From assembly GCA_949130495.1 (NCBI GenBank), contig OX422221.1, forward strand, positions 155,737,241-155,801,240: a stretch of DNA of 64,000 nt, read 5' to 3'. The position numbers and the translations under genes are program-made. The notes beneath the pieces are model-generated. The model ran no database searches. It had not been told where the DNA came from and saw only the letters and a list, made by a program, of their open reading frames with translations. Shown here piece after piece: positions 12,234 to 24,807 of the stretch. Origin of the DNA: Sambucus nigra. Its lineage: Eukaryota > Streptophyta > Magnoliopsida > Dipsacales > Adoxaceae. The first letter of the stretch is position 1, and each line of letters starts with the position of its first letter.

Positions 12234-13416
12234 GCCACAAATTTTAATACCCGTTTTTATCTTAGGCATTAATTCTCAAGTTCTCAATTTATGATCACGC
12301 CACCCTTTTAATCGATGTGAGATCCTCAAAATACCCCTTAGTCCCATACCTAAGGGTCCCCAAGTTATCAATACGTCCTATCCTATGTATAGGAGGATTT
12401 TCTAACATAAATCTTAACTTAGTCTCGTACTTAGACTACCGTAACGACGATAAAGTATCAAAAATCAGCCCACCCCAAGATGATAAAAACGCGATAATCT
12501 ACCCTCACTAGTCCCGTACCTAGAAGGCGTAAATAATCAGAAGGCCTACCCACTAGTCCCTTACCTAGAAGACATCCTAAAGTATAGGGAGAACAAAAAT
12601 TACCCAACAACCCGTCGTCACAATGATATTTAATAATACCAACAAGAATAATTAATCAATGTATAAAACAACGCATGATAGTCCAATTCAATTAAATCAT
12701 TAATTTAATTATCACAACATCAACAATACCGAGATAATCTCATTTAATTATTTTAAATTAAATATACCAAGTTTTCATCTATATTCATCAAAACCAAATT
12801 TTATTATCTCTACGTGTATTACATGAGTTATACGCACCCAAAAATCATTTATTTCAAAACTAGAGTTTTTCTACATACAACCTACACCAATAAAACCCCA
12901 AATCACTCATGAATCTACGTACCCAAAGGGTTATGAATATTATTCAGATCAAAAGATTTTATAAAAACAGCCCCATAACTAGTATTCAATTTTTCTAATT
13001 AAGTTACTAATTATTTTTAAGAAAATATGTAATTAAGTGTTTAAGCGACACTTAAAACGCATAATACTAAAGGACAAGAATAGAATATTCATGCCTGTAA
13101 AGATCGTGTTGAAAATCTGATTAGAAATCTGGATTCCTTGCGAAAAATTAGCAAAAGAGTCTTCTTGAACGATCTTGATTAAACCTTAATTAAGCCATCA
13201 AAAACTTGTGCCAAAACTTGTGACAAAAACTTGATTTTGTTGAAGGTTAATGATTATGAGTGAGAGGAAAAATATTTGGAAGTGTTCTCTGATGAAAAAC
13301 TGGAGAAAAAGTGATTATGAGAAGTCCCCCTACTGATTAACAAGGTTATATAGTGATTAGGAGTCCTAATCCTACACAAACTCTAAAAATAGCTTACAAC
13401 ACACGTTTTCTGGGAG

Positions 13417-13456
13417 GGTCGATCGATCTACCCCCTGGGTCGATCGATCAATCACC
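13417..13456. repeat. GGTCGATCGATC pair in solo LTR C
   Basis: Two close copies of GGGTCGATCGATC, each containing the self-complementary core TCGATCGA, about 225-260 bp from the 5' end of the LTR. Confidence 0.7.
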
Positions 13457-14303
13457 CCAAAAAACTGACAGTTCGCCTAAAAAATGCCTATAAGGCAAAA
13501 TATTGTAAAATCAATATAAAATCCGTTTTAACTCCGATTTTAATTCCGCTTGAAGTTTTATTCGTCTAAAATCATAACCAACATATTTAGCCAATAAAAA
13601 ATTTAAATTCAAAAATTTATTTTTCTCGAAAATTCCAATTAATTAATTAAAATAATAAATAAAAAAACGGGGTGTTACACAATATTACATACAAATTTCA
13701 CTCAAGTTAATTCTCACACATTTATCACTCGATAATCTCAAAAAAATAAATGAAAACTATTTACAAAATGGTGTTTATCCTAATTTATTTCTAACCCTAC
13801 ACTTTCTCTCTCTAAAAATTCCTATTTATCTAGCTCTTTTTTCCATCCTAAAAGTTTCTCCCAAATGGGGTCTTCTATTATCAATATATAGTAGGCATGG
13901 AGCTAGGGGTATTTTTAAGAATTGGCTTGAGTGTGCATGGAAATGGTGAGAGGGGTGTGAGGTCATGTGGGTGAGGGGATTTGAGAATAAAATCTGATTT
14001 AGTTAAAGGGGGTATAATGGGAAGTTGGGGTAGAAGAGTTAATTGGGGGTATTTGGGTAAAAGTGTTATGTGGGAATAAGTTAGGGTTTATTTGGCACAT
14101 GTGGGCATTTGTTATTTGGTTGGCTTTTGGAATGTCTTTGTTTGGTTTATGCAGGTGGAAAAGTCGTGGGTGGCTGGAAGAAAAGGGAAATGGGTTAATG
14201 GGTAAGGTGAAATTTCGACCATGGGTGCCGGAGGTTTGGCAGAAGGGCGCGCCGGCATTGGGCTGGAGGTTTGCGCCGGACATAGGTGGGGCCGGGACAG
14301 GCC

Positions 14304-14321
14304 GGGGGGGTGGGGGGGGGG
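14304..14321 (+). other. G-tract G7-T-G10 in the GC-rich block of element B
   Basis: This lies in a G-rich neighbourhood (GGTGGGG, CCGGGACAGG upstream) and has G-quadruplex potential on the + strand. The surrounding 14060-14700 is the only markedly GC-rich non-coding block in the window. Confidence 0.6.
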
Positions 14322-15392
14322 TTGGTTCGGGTTCCTCACCGGAGGTAGGTTAGGTATGGTGGGTTGTTAGCCAGTTTTCGGGTTCGGTAGGGGATTTCGG
14401 GGTGAGGGCTATGATCAGAGCAGCGGTTGCTGGTCGTCGGGATTTTAGCGGAGGTCGGTCAGAGGGTCGACTGGGTAGTGTGTTGGTAGGATGATGGAGG
14501 TGGGAGAGAGAGAGAGAGATTGGTTATGGGGTTGAAGATTTTTGGATGTTTGTTAATGGTGGTTTAGAGGAGAGAGAAGGTGGGTGAGTTGGAGAAGTTT
14601 ATGGTGGGAAGGGTTGGGTGTATTAAGGGAGTATGGGAAGGGGGTGTGGCTTAGGATTGATTTGTGTGTATGTGTTGTGTATAAAAGTAGGGTGTGTGTG
14701 TGTAATTTGAATCCTATTAAAATAATAAAAATAACTAAAATCCTAAAAAATAAAAATTAGTAAAAACTAAAATTAAAACTTTCAATCTATAAAGTGAAAT
14801 AAAGGAAAGAAAAGAAAAATAACTAAAAACGTAATAAAAATTAAAAAAAAAAGATCTAAAAAGTAATATATAATAAACTAAAAATAAACTCTTAAAAAGA
14901 AAATCTAAAATCTAAAATCTAATAAAACTAATAAATAAATATAATCCTAAAAATTCCAATCCTAATAAAATAAGATAAAATAAAATAAAAACTAAGACTA
15001 AAAACCTAATAAAATCAAAATAAAATAGAATTATATTAATAAAAATAAAATAGAAAAATAGAAAATAAAACCTAAAAATTCTAAATAAATCTAAAATAGT
15101 CCTAAAATTAAAATGACTCAAACTAAAAATCTAAAAAATAATGAAAGGGAAAAACAAAACACACACATGGTTTTGGAAAGGCTAAGGCTAGGATGGGATA
15201 GGTTAGGGTCAGGTCATTGGGTATTTAGCTCTATATTGCACACAATTGTCTTGATTTAAGTGCTTGAACTCTGCAATGCACAATTTGATCAACAAAATAA
15301 ATATTTAAGCACATAAGACCCATATTGTCGAGATTTAACAACTAAAATACATCTATTTAGGGTATAAATTGTACAGTTTTGGGTGCTTATCA

Positions 15393-16680
15393 CCACTCAT
15401 ATCCTCTTTCCCGATGTAATCTCATCATAACAAGTATTTTGGAGGCAAGTTTCGACCTTTCCCCTAGATTACTTAAACCAATAAGTGTTTCCCCTTGAAA
15501 TTCTTCTAAAAACTAAAATAAGATATTGATGATACCCTATTAAACCCTTAACACACCAAAAGTCTTAAGCCCCATCAAGAACCCTCAGATAAGGAAAGAG
15601 GCTCCTCAGCTAACTTAGGACCTCAAACAGAGTGATACTTGGTTACAAAGACCTCTGATGCTCTAAAAGGTAAGTCATAGTAGTATAAATGACCTAAGTT
15701 GTTCCTATTTCATCCTAGAATGATCAGTTGTTCCATTAAATATTCTAAACCAAATTCTGAAGTCTCAACACCAAGGTCCCATCATTATTAATGTCCAAAG
15801 TAGACCTCAGAGCGAAGAAATATGACCACCTAAGGTCACCTAACCCTCAGCACAAAGGTGAATCATCTCAAAGCATCTCCAGGACAACCTAAGATAGTCT
15901 TGTAGTCATTCCTAAGCTCCCAGACCTCCGTCAGACCACCTGTAACTAGTTTATCGAGTAGGTGGATTCAGAACACTATTCAACCTACTGCTGCTACCCA
16001 ACTCCACTTTAATTGAATGATCCCATCAACATTTAATATGCTTAATAACCCCCTACACCACCTGCAAATGCTTTTTCCAACATTTACACCACCTTACTGA
16101 CATCGGCAGACCTCAAGGACACATCAACCATGCTTTGCTAGTCCATTCATTACCTTTTTGGATATTTGTGTATAAATATGGGTTGGACGAAGGATACAAA
16201 GAGGTTCAAGAAATCATACTTAGAGAGAAGGTAGAGAATTAAAGCATTTGGAAAGTGTTTACTCCTCGTTTCATACTCCCAATCCACTGTTAAAAACATA
16301 TACTTGTAACTCAGATAATTTCTAGTTATCAAACCTTTGGTACATCTTGTTAAGCCTCAAATTAGATACGCATGAACCCTTAGAAAATTCCATTAATTTA
16401 CTTCCCAAAGGTCCATACACTTTTGACAAAGGACAAAAGACCTCAGACTCCCTTGAACAAAGCCCTAGGGGTCTCTTAGACTGTAATAACTCACTTATAT
16501 TTTAATACACTACTGCAACACCTTTGAAAGTTGATGTAGGGCCCTCATTTGATATCTGAGCCACTTTAAATTATTTACTTTTACTTTTATACTCCTCTCC
16601 TCTTACTCACCTAACGTCCAAAGGGGAGCACCTTTGTTTTTAAAGTCACTTACAATTTTAACACTCATCACAAATACTAT
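15393..16680 (+). mobile_element. LTR-like block, probably of the second Tat-like element
   Basis: No coding sequence. A TATA box TATAAATA at 16171-16178 is preceded by more than 500 bp of U3-like sequence and followed by a leader-like region, the layout of an LTR on +. It follows the antisense pseudogene at 8260-10240 once element B is removed, as in other Tat elements. Ends and TSD were not found. Part of it, towards 16400-16680, could instead be the 3' LTR of the copia element D. Confidence 0.3.
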
Positions 16681-16891
16681 TTCCTTATATGAAGACCATT
16701 GAAAGTTCAAAAAACCTATGGTATGCAAAAACTTATAGAGAGAAATTATCATCAAAATCTATGGATTTGTGCGATGCTGTGAAAATAATCTTTCAAATCA
16801 TCAAATACAAACAAATATTATCATTTATTATGACTCCTTTTGAAAGTCTCAATTTGTCAAACATATTAAACAATTTCTTTAATAAAAAATA

Positions 16892-17378
16892 TTATGAGAA
16901 ATTAAATATTGTGCAATCATATAGATTAAACCTAAAATCATTTAGAGACTTTCTCAAGATATTAGCTAACTGTTTCTCGGTAGGGATGTAGTTAATGATA
17001 ATCAAATTTTGTTTTACGAAAGACTTAATGATGTGATGTCTCAATTTGATATGTTTTATTCTAAAATGTTCCAATGTTTTTTTTTTAAATGTAATTTATG
17101 CTCATGTAATCAAAATAAAGATCCATCACTCTTTTCTCTAACACATAGTTGTTCGCCATTTTTTCATAGAAAGGAATTAAGTGTAACAACTACCCATGAC
17201 AATGTATTTGGCTTCAATTGTTGACAAATATATCGAATTTTGTTTCTTTAAGAGCCAAGAAATCGTCTAAGTACCAATGAAGACGCGTTCACCAGATCTG
17301 CTCTTCTAATCAACGACATTGCCCGTCCAATTGAAAGTCCAATATGCATAAAGTGAGTTATTTTTATCATAGGGATAT
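16892..17378 (-). pseudogene. Copia element D (Sire-like), RNase H part, left of the E insertion
   Basis: On minus, motifs follow the Ty1/copia RNase H order: a diverged KSTSG-like site, then STIEAKYIVMGSCYT near 17225-17180, then HIKLRHHIIK and YIPTEKQLANIL at 17060-16950. The wording around GSCYT is typical of the Sire/Maximus lineage. The element starts mid-protein at 17378. The missing upstream part lies at 57729 and beyond, because Tat element E was inserted between RT and RNase H. Stops and frameshifts make it non-functional. Confidence 0.85.
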
Positions 17379-17819
17379 TGTGGGAGCTCATTTTTTACTG
17401 TCCATTGAGAGTATGAGAACAAGTCTTAAAAAAAACACTTGGTCTCACCCAAATCATGGTTCAACTTCCACACAAGACATTCACTAACGTTAGAACACTC
17501 ATGGATATGGTCAAATTAGGTGCCAAGAATCTCAGACGAGATAATAAAGTATCTTATGGCCAATCCGCTATGATGGAGTTTCTTAAACACCACAAAATTT
17601 GTAATGAACAAATTTATAAATTGCACTCCCTGACCCAGGGCAAAGGGATGAAAAAATTGTAGTTGTTGAGAGACACTCAATAATAACAAGTAACATATCC
17701 GTGGACGTAGGAAAATAGCAAGAAACACGTATATCATCGTTGTGTGTGATTCCTTTTACTTTATGCCATTTGTGATTGTTTTCATAGATTGTTTTGTTAT
17801 GAATTTTTATGAACTTACA
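17379..17819 (+). mobile_element. Element E 5' LTR
   Basis: Starts TGTGGGAGCTCATTTTTTAC and ends AACTTACA. It aligns over its length with 57334-57728 (shared stretches include TGTGTGATTCCTTTTACTTT and CAGGGCAAA-GGATGAAAAAAT), with many differences. At about 440 bp it is short. I see no clear TATA box. Confidence 0.8.
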
Positions 17820-17821
17820 AC

Positions 17822-17840
17822 TAGCATCATCTGTGGGAAC
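17822..17840 (+). other. Element E primer binding site (decayed)
   Basis: TAGCATCATCTGTGGGAAC matches the common plant Ty3 site TGGCGCCGTCTGTGGGAA apart from four transitions, three of them at CpG positions. It lies 2 bp after the LTR end, as expected. Confidence 0.75.
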
Positions 17841-17860
17841 TGGAATTTATTCCTATGAAA

Positions 17861-19340
17861 ACATTCGTTGCCAAAAAATATGTAATGTCTCACCACAATA
17901 AAAGAATTTCACAAGCCAATGATGTTCATGATGACCACCCAACCCCTACTAGGTTCAGGTCTGAAATTCGCCAACATTCAAACCCAAGGTTTCTCTAAGA
18001 AAGGAAACCCTCAGAAGAGAGGCACGGGCCGCCATGGTCCACTCAAATTTCTAGGTTGATCGATGCCTATGAAGACAAACTTCGAGAACAACAAGAGGCT
18101 ATGCGCATCCAAGAAGAAGAGAATGCTCTCCTTAAGAGGTAACTGGAATGAATGTAGATCTCTCTCTCCAGAAACACAAGGCACCGTCGAGACATGACTC
18201 CTAGCCCTCAGGGGGGAGACTCCCCCAGTTGAGGAAGCAACAATAGGCTCGACTAGGAAAGAGTTGAACGTGACAAATCAGAGAGAGCATGATCAGAGTG
18301 TGGCCAGTAGGAGAGGCACCACCAGAATAATGATCGGCCAAGTGAGGATTCAAGGATCCTAGTTCATAAGGAGATGGACCAATATCTGACACACCGAGGA
18401 GGGAGATTAACTAGAGAGATTGCAATAAGAGATCTCAACTCTCAGATTGAGACCCTCTATTTCAAGGGAAATCGAATGAGAGGAGCACCCCAAGAATTTT
18501 GATGTCCCCATGTTCAAGATCTATGATGAGAAAACAAACCCTATAAATCATGTCAGGCAATATCATCAGACAATAACCTTATAGAGACACAACAAATCAC
18601 TTATATGCAAAATCTTCCCTTCTAGCCTACATGATGTAGCACAGAAGTGGTTCAAAAGGCTTCTCTATAGGTTAATCAGGAATTTTATAGCACTGGTAGA
18701 GGCTTTTATGACACGATTCATAATGAGCAGCTCCCACCTTAAGCGGATGGATGCACTGATCACTATAAAGAAGAAGCCACATGAGAACCTCAAGGATTAC
18801 GCGAAATGATAATGGGATATTTTTAATGAGATCAGGTATTGCTCAGAGCAGGTTACTGCAGCGTCCTTCAAAATTGGCTTGCAGACCACCTCTCGGCTTT
18901 ACCAATCCCTCACCAAGAAGGAAGCCAAAAGCATCGATAGTCTTATGGCTTGTATCGAGATGTACTCTGAGGTTGAAGATGAGGTCCATCATAGTAGGGG
19001 AGACAATAGTTGAGTAAAAGAGAACAAGGGGACAAAGAAGAATGACCCCCATAAGAAGGAAAACTATAATGGAGGCATGAATGGCTCTAAGAATGGAAAC
19101 AAAAGTGAACCCTCTAAGGCATTTTAGCTTGTTAATACAGTCTTTAGGGAACCTATCTACAAAATCCTTAGTAAGATCAAGGATGAACCTTTTGTCAAAT
19201 GGACAAAGAAGATGGATGGCGATCTAACCAAAAGGAATAACGCACTAAGATGTGGGTTCCATAAGGAAGACGGTCACTGAACTAAGTATTGAATGCTCAA
19301 AAATCACATCTGGAAGAGCTCATTTAGGTAGGGTACCTCA
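17861..19340 (+). pseudogene. Element E gag
   Basis: The N-terminus begins at an ATG at 17861 and reaches a stop after about 45 codons. Gln/Glu-rich coiled-coil sequence (EDKLREQQEAMRIQEEE) lies at about 18070-18130. The capsid-like retrotransposon gag domain spans about 18480-18840 (FKIYDEKTNPINHVRQY, a diverged ALKWF site, then HENLKDYAK). The zinc-knuckle region near 19250 reads CGFHKEDGH, but the following Cys is Tyr and the next codon is a stop. Stops and frameshifts occur throughout. In a live element gag would form the virus-like particle. Confidence 0.75.
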
Positions 19341-19579
19341 GCAAGTATGTTAAAAAGAAGGCAAAAAAGGTCGCAACCAATAGCGACCAGAAGCCAAGCA
19401 ATGTCCTCGATGATAAAACGAAACACGAGTTTGCAGTAATTCATAGGATGTCAAACCTTAAAAAGATTCAAGGCAATGCCGTTCAAATGGAACTAAGAAA
19501 GGTGACTCCCGTGATGAAATTTTTTCAGATCGATCCCTCCAAAACTCAGGTAGAAAAGCATCGATGACCAAAATACGTT

Positions 19580-19968
19580 GATTATATGAAGCACATCGTG
19601 TTCATAAAAGAAGACTTGGTCGGGGTAAGGACCACACGTCACAACGCATTGTTGATTACACTCAAGATTGCTAACTAGGATATTGACAAGATACTTGTAG
19701 ACGAAAGGAGTTTATCCAAAGTGATGTATATGGACCTATTCCATAAACTAAAATTAAATGTCTCTGACCTCAAAGAAGCCACGGGTCCACCATTCAGCTT
19801 CGTAGGAAGGATCATCATGCCATTAGGAAAGATCATCTTGCTAGTTAGGGCACAAAACATCTCAAACTTAATCGAGTTTCTAGTAGTGGACATCGAGTAT
19901 CTTGCTATTTTGGGCAGATGGTTGCTCCACGTTATAAGGTTGTTCCATCCACTTATAATTAAAAGCTG
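19580..19968 (+). pseudogene. Element E aspartic protease
   Basis: The segment matches a Tat protease: ILVDERSLSKVMYMDLFHKL, then VVDIEYLAILGRWLLH near the C-terminus. The active site expected as VDTGSS reads VDERSL, so the conserved Thr-Gly are lost, although an Asp remains. It lies between gag and RT as usual for Ty3 elements. Confidence 0.75.
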
Positions 19969-20148
19969 AAGTTCATCACAACTCTTGGACTAGTTGAGAT
20001 TCACTACAATCAGGCCACATCTTGAAAGTCCTCTATCATAGACATTCGCCCCAAAAAATATACGAAGATGGAGCCAGAGAATGACTATGAGAAATACCAA
20101 GAGGGGGATATCATCGCCAAATAGAAACTACGATATGGTCGAACAAGG

Positions 20149-21460
20149 GTGGAAGAGACAAGGGTCCACCCTGCAGATAGGGTCATCAAAATCTTGGAAG
20201 AAGTTGTAGCCGATGATAACTTGACAGAAAGGAATTTTTTTATTGGATTTGATCTCACCAATCAAGAGAAAAAGGAACTAGTTACACTCCTTAAGAGCCA
20301 CATAGTTTTTTTTTTGAATGGGAACCTTAGGAGTTACCAGGGATTAATCCTAGCATGGCATGCCACTGCCTACATGTAGATATTACTTTAAAACCCATCA
20401 CTCAAAAGGCTAAAGCAGTGAAGAAAGTGGTAGGGAATTTATTGGAGGCAGGATCCACCAGGGAACTTCAGTTCCCTATATGGATATCTAACCCAGTGGT
20501 GGTACCCAAAAGAAATGAAAATTGGAGGGTGTGCATCGATTTTACTAGCCTCAACTGGGCATGCCCTAAGGATAGCTTCCCTCTCCCGAAGATTGATACA
20601 CTGGTCGAAGCCAAAGCAACACACGCGATGATGAGCTTTCTTAAGGCTTACTCGGGATATCATCAGATCCATTCACATGAGCCCGACCAGGATAAGACCT
20701 CCTTTATAACCTTAATTGGGTTGTACTGCTATAAGGTCATGCAATTTGTCCTCAAGAACGCAGGGCAAACTTACCAAATATTGGTAACCAAGATGTTTAG
20801 CAAATAAATAGTAGAAATGATGGAATTGTACATTGATGACATGCTCCTCAAAAGCAAGAACAAGGTCGATCACCTCTCACACCTACCAGTAACCTTTGAA
20901 ATCCACAAGAAGTATAAAATAAAGCTTAATGAAAGTAAGTGTTCATTCGGTGTTCAGTCAGGAAAATTCTTATGCTACCTAGTGAGTAAGAGGGGAATCG
21001 TTGCCAACCCAGATCAAATCTATGATATCACCAGGGTCCAGCCAGCTCAGACATTAAGAGATGTTCAAAAGATTACTGGGATGCTTGCGGCGCTCAATTG
21101 CTTCATCTCTAAGTCTTCAGAGCATTTTCGAGTATTCTTCCATCTCTTAAAGAAAGGTAATGACCTAATATGGAATGATGACTATTTACAAGCTCTTGGA
21201 GAGATCGAGTCTTACATCAGTAAGCGCGCACTGTTGTTAATTTTGTATGATGGAGAACAACTGCAATCTTTACCTGGAAATATCAAACCATGCTGTGAGC
21301 TCTGCCTTAGTATATGAAGTTGAAGGAGAACAACATACGGTATTATGCGCAAATAAGGAGATCTTAAATGTTAAAGATTGGTACTTGCCTCTAGAAAAGC
21401 TCTCGTATGCCCTAGTAATCACTTCAAGGAAGTTGAAGCACTAATTCGAAGCCCATTACA
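20149..21460 (+). pseudogene. Element E reverse transcriptase and LTR-type RNase H
   Basis: RT motifs appear in order: PIWISNPVVVPKRNENWRVC near 20470, IDFTSLNWACPKDSFPLPKI near 20540, FITLIGLYCYKVM near 20705, LKNAGQTYQ near 20755, and an intact catalytic YIDDM at 20829-20843. A stop at 20805-20807 lies just before it. The connection domain follows to 21230. RNase H fragments (SNHAVSSALVYEV, then LEKLSYALVITSRKLKH) end near 21440 in a shifted frame. The element would copy its RNA in particles, but this copy is broken. Confidence 0.85.
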
Positions 21461-21659
21461 CAACAGTAATCATATCTTACCCACTCAAAACCGTTCTACG
21501 AAGGCTTGACCTATTTGGGCATCTTTGGAAGTAGTTGGTCGAGCTCGAAGATACAACAACCACTTTCAACCCAAAATAATAATCAAAGGACATATTATAA
21601 CAGATTTTTCTGTTGATTTCATAGGACATTAGCTAGTAGATTAACTGAGCGAGGAGAAT

Positions 21660-22075
21660 TTGGTTGTAGGTGAAGCACCGTCCAAATATTGGACACTATA
21701 TGTTGACGAAGCCTCAAATTCTAAGGCGATGGAAGTGGGGGTTATTCATATCACGCCCAAAGACACCTTAATCGAGAAAGGAATCAAATCGGGATTTGAT
21801 GCCTCCAATAACGAAGCTGAGTATGAAGCACTGATTGCCAGTTTGCAAAAATTCAAACTACTGGGGGCAAAGTGCCTCAATATATTTAGTGATTCCAAAC
21901 TGGTCTCCAAGTAGGTAAGTGGAGACTTCAGTATCAAAGACAATCGAATGGAAGCATATCTTAATGTAGTAAGACGACTTATGGGAGACTTTGAAAAGGT
22001 GGAAATGGAACAGTTTTTGGGAGGAAAAAATAGTCATACTGATGCTTTAGCAACATGAAGCTCGATAATCCACTC
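21660..22075 (+). pseudogene. Element E second, archaeal-type RNase H (aRNH)
   Basis: WTLYVDEASNSKAMEVGV, then SNNEAEYEALIASLQKF, then FSDSKLVSK and HTDALAT follow the spacing of the extra RNase H that marks the Tat lineage. A TAG stop at 21912-21914 splits it. This domain places E firmly in Tat. Confidence 0.8.
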
Positions 22076-22299
22076 TGAAACAAGGACGACAATCCAAATA
22101 GATTTCCTCTCAAAACCAAATATCGACCATGCAGTCGTATAAGACCTCTTCATAGATAAATCCCCATGCTAGATGGACCCCATCATCAATTATCTATGGA
22201 GTGACGTACTTCTAGGTGATAAGAAGTTGGCCTATCAAATTAGGGTCAAGGCTTCTCGTATCTATCTCAACCCTGAAGGGAAACTTTATAAGAAATCAT

Positions 22300-23405
22300 T
22301 TACAGTCCCATACCTCCAATGTGCTCACCCATAAGATGTCGAGCAACTACTTAGTGAACTCCATGAGGGCACATGTGGGAGTCACGTAAGTGGAAATTTT
22401 TTAGCTTTTCGTGCGATCAGGGAAGGATATTGGTGGCCTTGCATGCAGTAAAACATTTGTGATTACAATCGCAAATGTGAAAAGTGCCAAAAGCACTCGC
22501 CTATTGTTCACCACTCCATGGATTTTTTCTCAATGGGAATTAAACATCGTGGGACCACTGTCTACTGTATCTGCAAATCATAAGTATTTGCTAGTCACCA
22601 TAGACTACTTGACTATATAGGTGGATGCGGAACCATTGGAAAACATTCAAGACTATGACATGACAAGGTTCATATGGAGGAACATTATAACTCGCTTTTG
22701 GATACAAGGGACAATCATCACTAATAATGGTACACAATTTGAAAGTGGTTTCTTTCTAGATTTCTACAATGAGCACAACATCAAGCACCACTTCAGTTCT
22801 GTGGTGTATCCCTAGAGCAATGGGCAAGCGAAAGCTTCTAAAAAAAACATGATCGATGGAATGAAAAAATGATTGTAAAAATCTAAATGTGCTTGGGTGG
22901 ATGAGCTCCCTTATGTTCTTTTCACGTCTCGAACAATGTCGAGGAAATGAACGGGGGAAACACCATTTGCCCTCTCTTATGACATGGAGGCGGTCATCCC
23001 TCAAAAAGTAGGTCTCCCCACTATGAGAACCACATTAGTTGACTAAGGACTCAATGATGAAGCACTACACACTTAATTTCACCTAGCAGATGAACGACGA
23101 TAGCTATCTTTGATCAAGTTGGCTTCCTACCTATAGCAACTACCCAAGCAATACAACAAAAGAGTTAATTCGATGAAGTTTTCAATATGGGTCTATGTCT
23201 TGAGAAAAGTCATTGGTAGTGCTATAAAACCATCAGACTCTAAATTGGGACCAAACTGGGATGGACCATTCGGGTTTATAAGAGATGATCTTCAAGGAGC
23301 ATATCATTTGGAAAAACTAGAGGGCAAGGAGATATCAAGAGCATGGAACGCAACCAATCTCAAGAAGTTCTACTTTTACATCTTCTTTTTTTATCTTCTA
23401 AGTTA
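22300..23405 (+). pseudogene. Element E integrase
   Basis: The HHCC zinc finger is at about 22360-22490 (LHEGTCGSH, YWWPCMQ, CEKCQKHS; frame changes between parts). In the core, the second catalytic Asp is replaced (TNNGTQF instead of SDNGTQF) and the catalytic Glu is Lys (NGQAKA instead of NGQAEA), so two of the DDE residues are gone. The C-terminus at 23173-23405 has SKLGPNWDGPFGF and GAYHLEKLEGKEI, the usual Tat end. Confidence 0.85.
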
Positions 23406-24235
23406 GCAGAATTTTTAGTTTTTTCTTGATAAAGACAAATTTTAATGAATAAATGCCAGATAAGCCCATCTATTCTCGAATTTAATATTGTCTTCTTAAC
23501 TTATCTTAACCATATCTCATTTATTTGCACATTTTCCAATGATAACTCCCCTGTGCATAGCTAAATGACCAACAAACAAGGTTAGCAAGTTAACTATATA
23601 CACTTTAAATTACCATCAGGTGCTTTTTGTAAATAAAACACGTCGCATGAGTTATCCCGGCAACAACAGAATCCCTACATGGGATCCTAAGACAATAATG
23701 CCAACTCTGGTTGGCCACCAACTTCTGTTGATGGAAAAAATCCTGCTCGGGTTGATTTCCCACGAGTTAGGTGCATTCTCCCCATCATCTCATTTAGGCC
23801 TATGGTAGTGTGACGACACAACCTAAAAGGTAAAATTAATGGAACGATATTTCTTTGGCATATTGGACTGGGAGAATGTCAAAACACATAACTAATAGAG
23901 CACTAGTACTTAAGTATCGTTTAGTCGGCTGAAAAAGTCCAAAATGACTCAAACTAAGTATAAGCTAGCAATAAAGCCCAAGATCGACCACTCAAGATCA
24001 CTTTGGTAAATAAAAACAACATATAACCATCAACATTGCTCAAATGTCATTTAGTCATATATAAAGCTCATAATGGCAAAGTCAGAGTTGAACAGATGTT
24101 TGATCTTCTAATTATATAACTTGCCAAATGTTTAATCAGTCGAAGCTCAAAACAAAAAAGTAATTGAAAGGTAGTAAGGAACAAGTTTTTATTAAACAAA
24201 AAGCTATGTATACAACCAAAATATAAATATACAGG
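23406..24235. other. Element E spacer between pol and the antisense gene
   Basis: AT-rich non-coding sequence. No tandem array like those of the other Tat elements was seen. Confidence 0.5.
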
Positions 24236-24491
24236 AAGATTACGATGGCCCAAAATGGTGAGAAAGGTAATCTGCTACACGTTCTCTCCGACCATCATCT
24301 GGGTGAGGCACAACCTCTTCCCCAATGTACTCTAAGTGATGTTCAAGAAGTTGAGAAGGAATAACGTCATTTCGGATCCATCGATCTTCTCTGAAGAAGA
24401 GATTATGTTGGTAGTTCGGGAAATCAATTTGATATTTGTACCACAAGGGGGAGTCCTCAGGCATCCTTAGTTATCTAAGAGCATTAAGCCA

Positions 24492-24513
24492 CCCCCCCCC
24501 CCCCCCCCCCCCC
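24492..24513. repeat. Homopolymer C22
   Basis: Twenty-two consecutive C followed by GGG, inside the antisense gene of E (G22 on its sense strand). Confidence 0.85.
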
Positions 24514-24807
24514 GGGTAAAGGAAAGGGTCTTTAGGCTCCTTCATCTTCGTTGAGGCATCAGTCCATCCTTGGTCATAACCATCTTCCCAGACTTGTCTA
24601 AGACCCCTTTTAAACAGATTCCTTAACCAAGTCACATCCCTCCGAAGACCGACAGCGATTACATACTGGCACTAAACATATCCTTTCAACTCAACAACTT
24701 CCCTTTGTAAAGATTGGGACTCAAATTGAGCAACCCCACTAATCGATGATGAAGTTCTTTGTAACATTAAGGAGGACCCTGATAGGATGATCCCCTTTCA
24801 GACGAGA

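Larger units (their letters stand above)
11278..13679 (-). mobile_element. Solo LTR C, Del/Tekay-like, TSD CAATA
   Basis: On minus it starts TGTAACACCCCG and ends GGCGGGGTGTGACA, closely resembling the ends of the full-length Del element I (TGTAATACCCCG...CGGGGTGTCACA). CAATA occurs on both sides (11273-11277 and 13680-13684). There is no internal region, so this is a solo LTR left by LTR-LTR recombination. It sits inside element B and is therefore younger. Confidence 0.85.
10301..15392 (-). mobile_element. Element B: unclassified LTR-like insertion with TSD CCACT (contains solo LTR C)
   Basis: The ends are TGATAACGTG...GGGTGCTTATCA, a TGATAA/TTATCA terminal inverted repeat. CCACT flanks both sides (10296-10300 and 15393-15397), a perfect 5-bp TSD. 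Without C the element is about 2.7 kb and has no recognisable gag or pol, so it is most simply a solo LTR. The minus strand begins TGATAAGCACCCAAAA, which suggests minus orientation. It is AT-rich except for a G-rich block at 14060-14700. The family is not recognised. Confidence 0.75.

Noticed and set aside
13999..14353. Overlapping open frames on both strands in the G-rich part of element B
   Set aside because: Open only because of skewed GC-rich composition; no domain, and located inside an LTR-like element.
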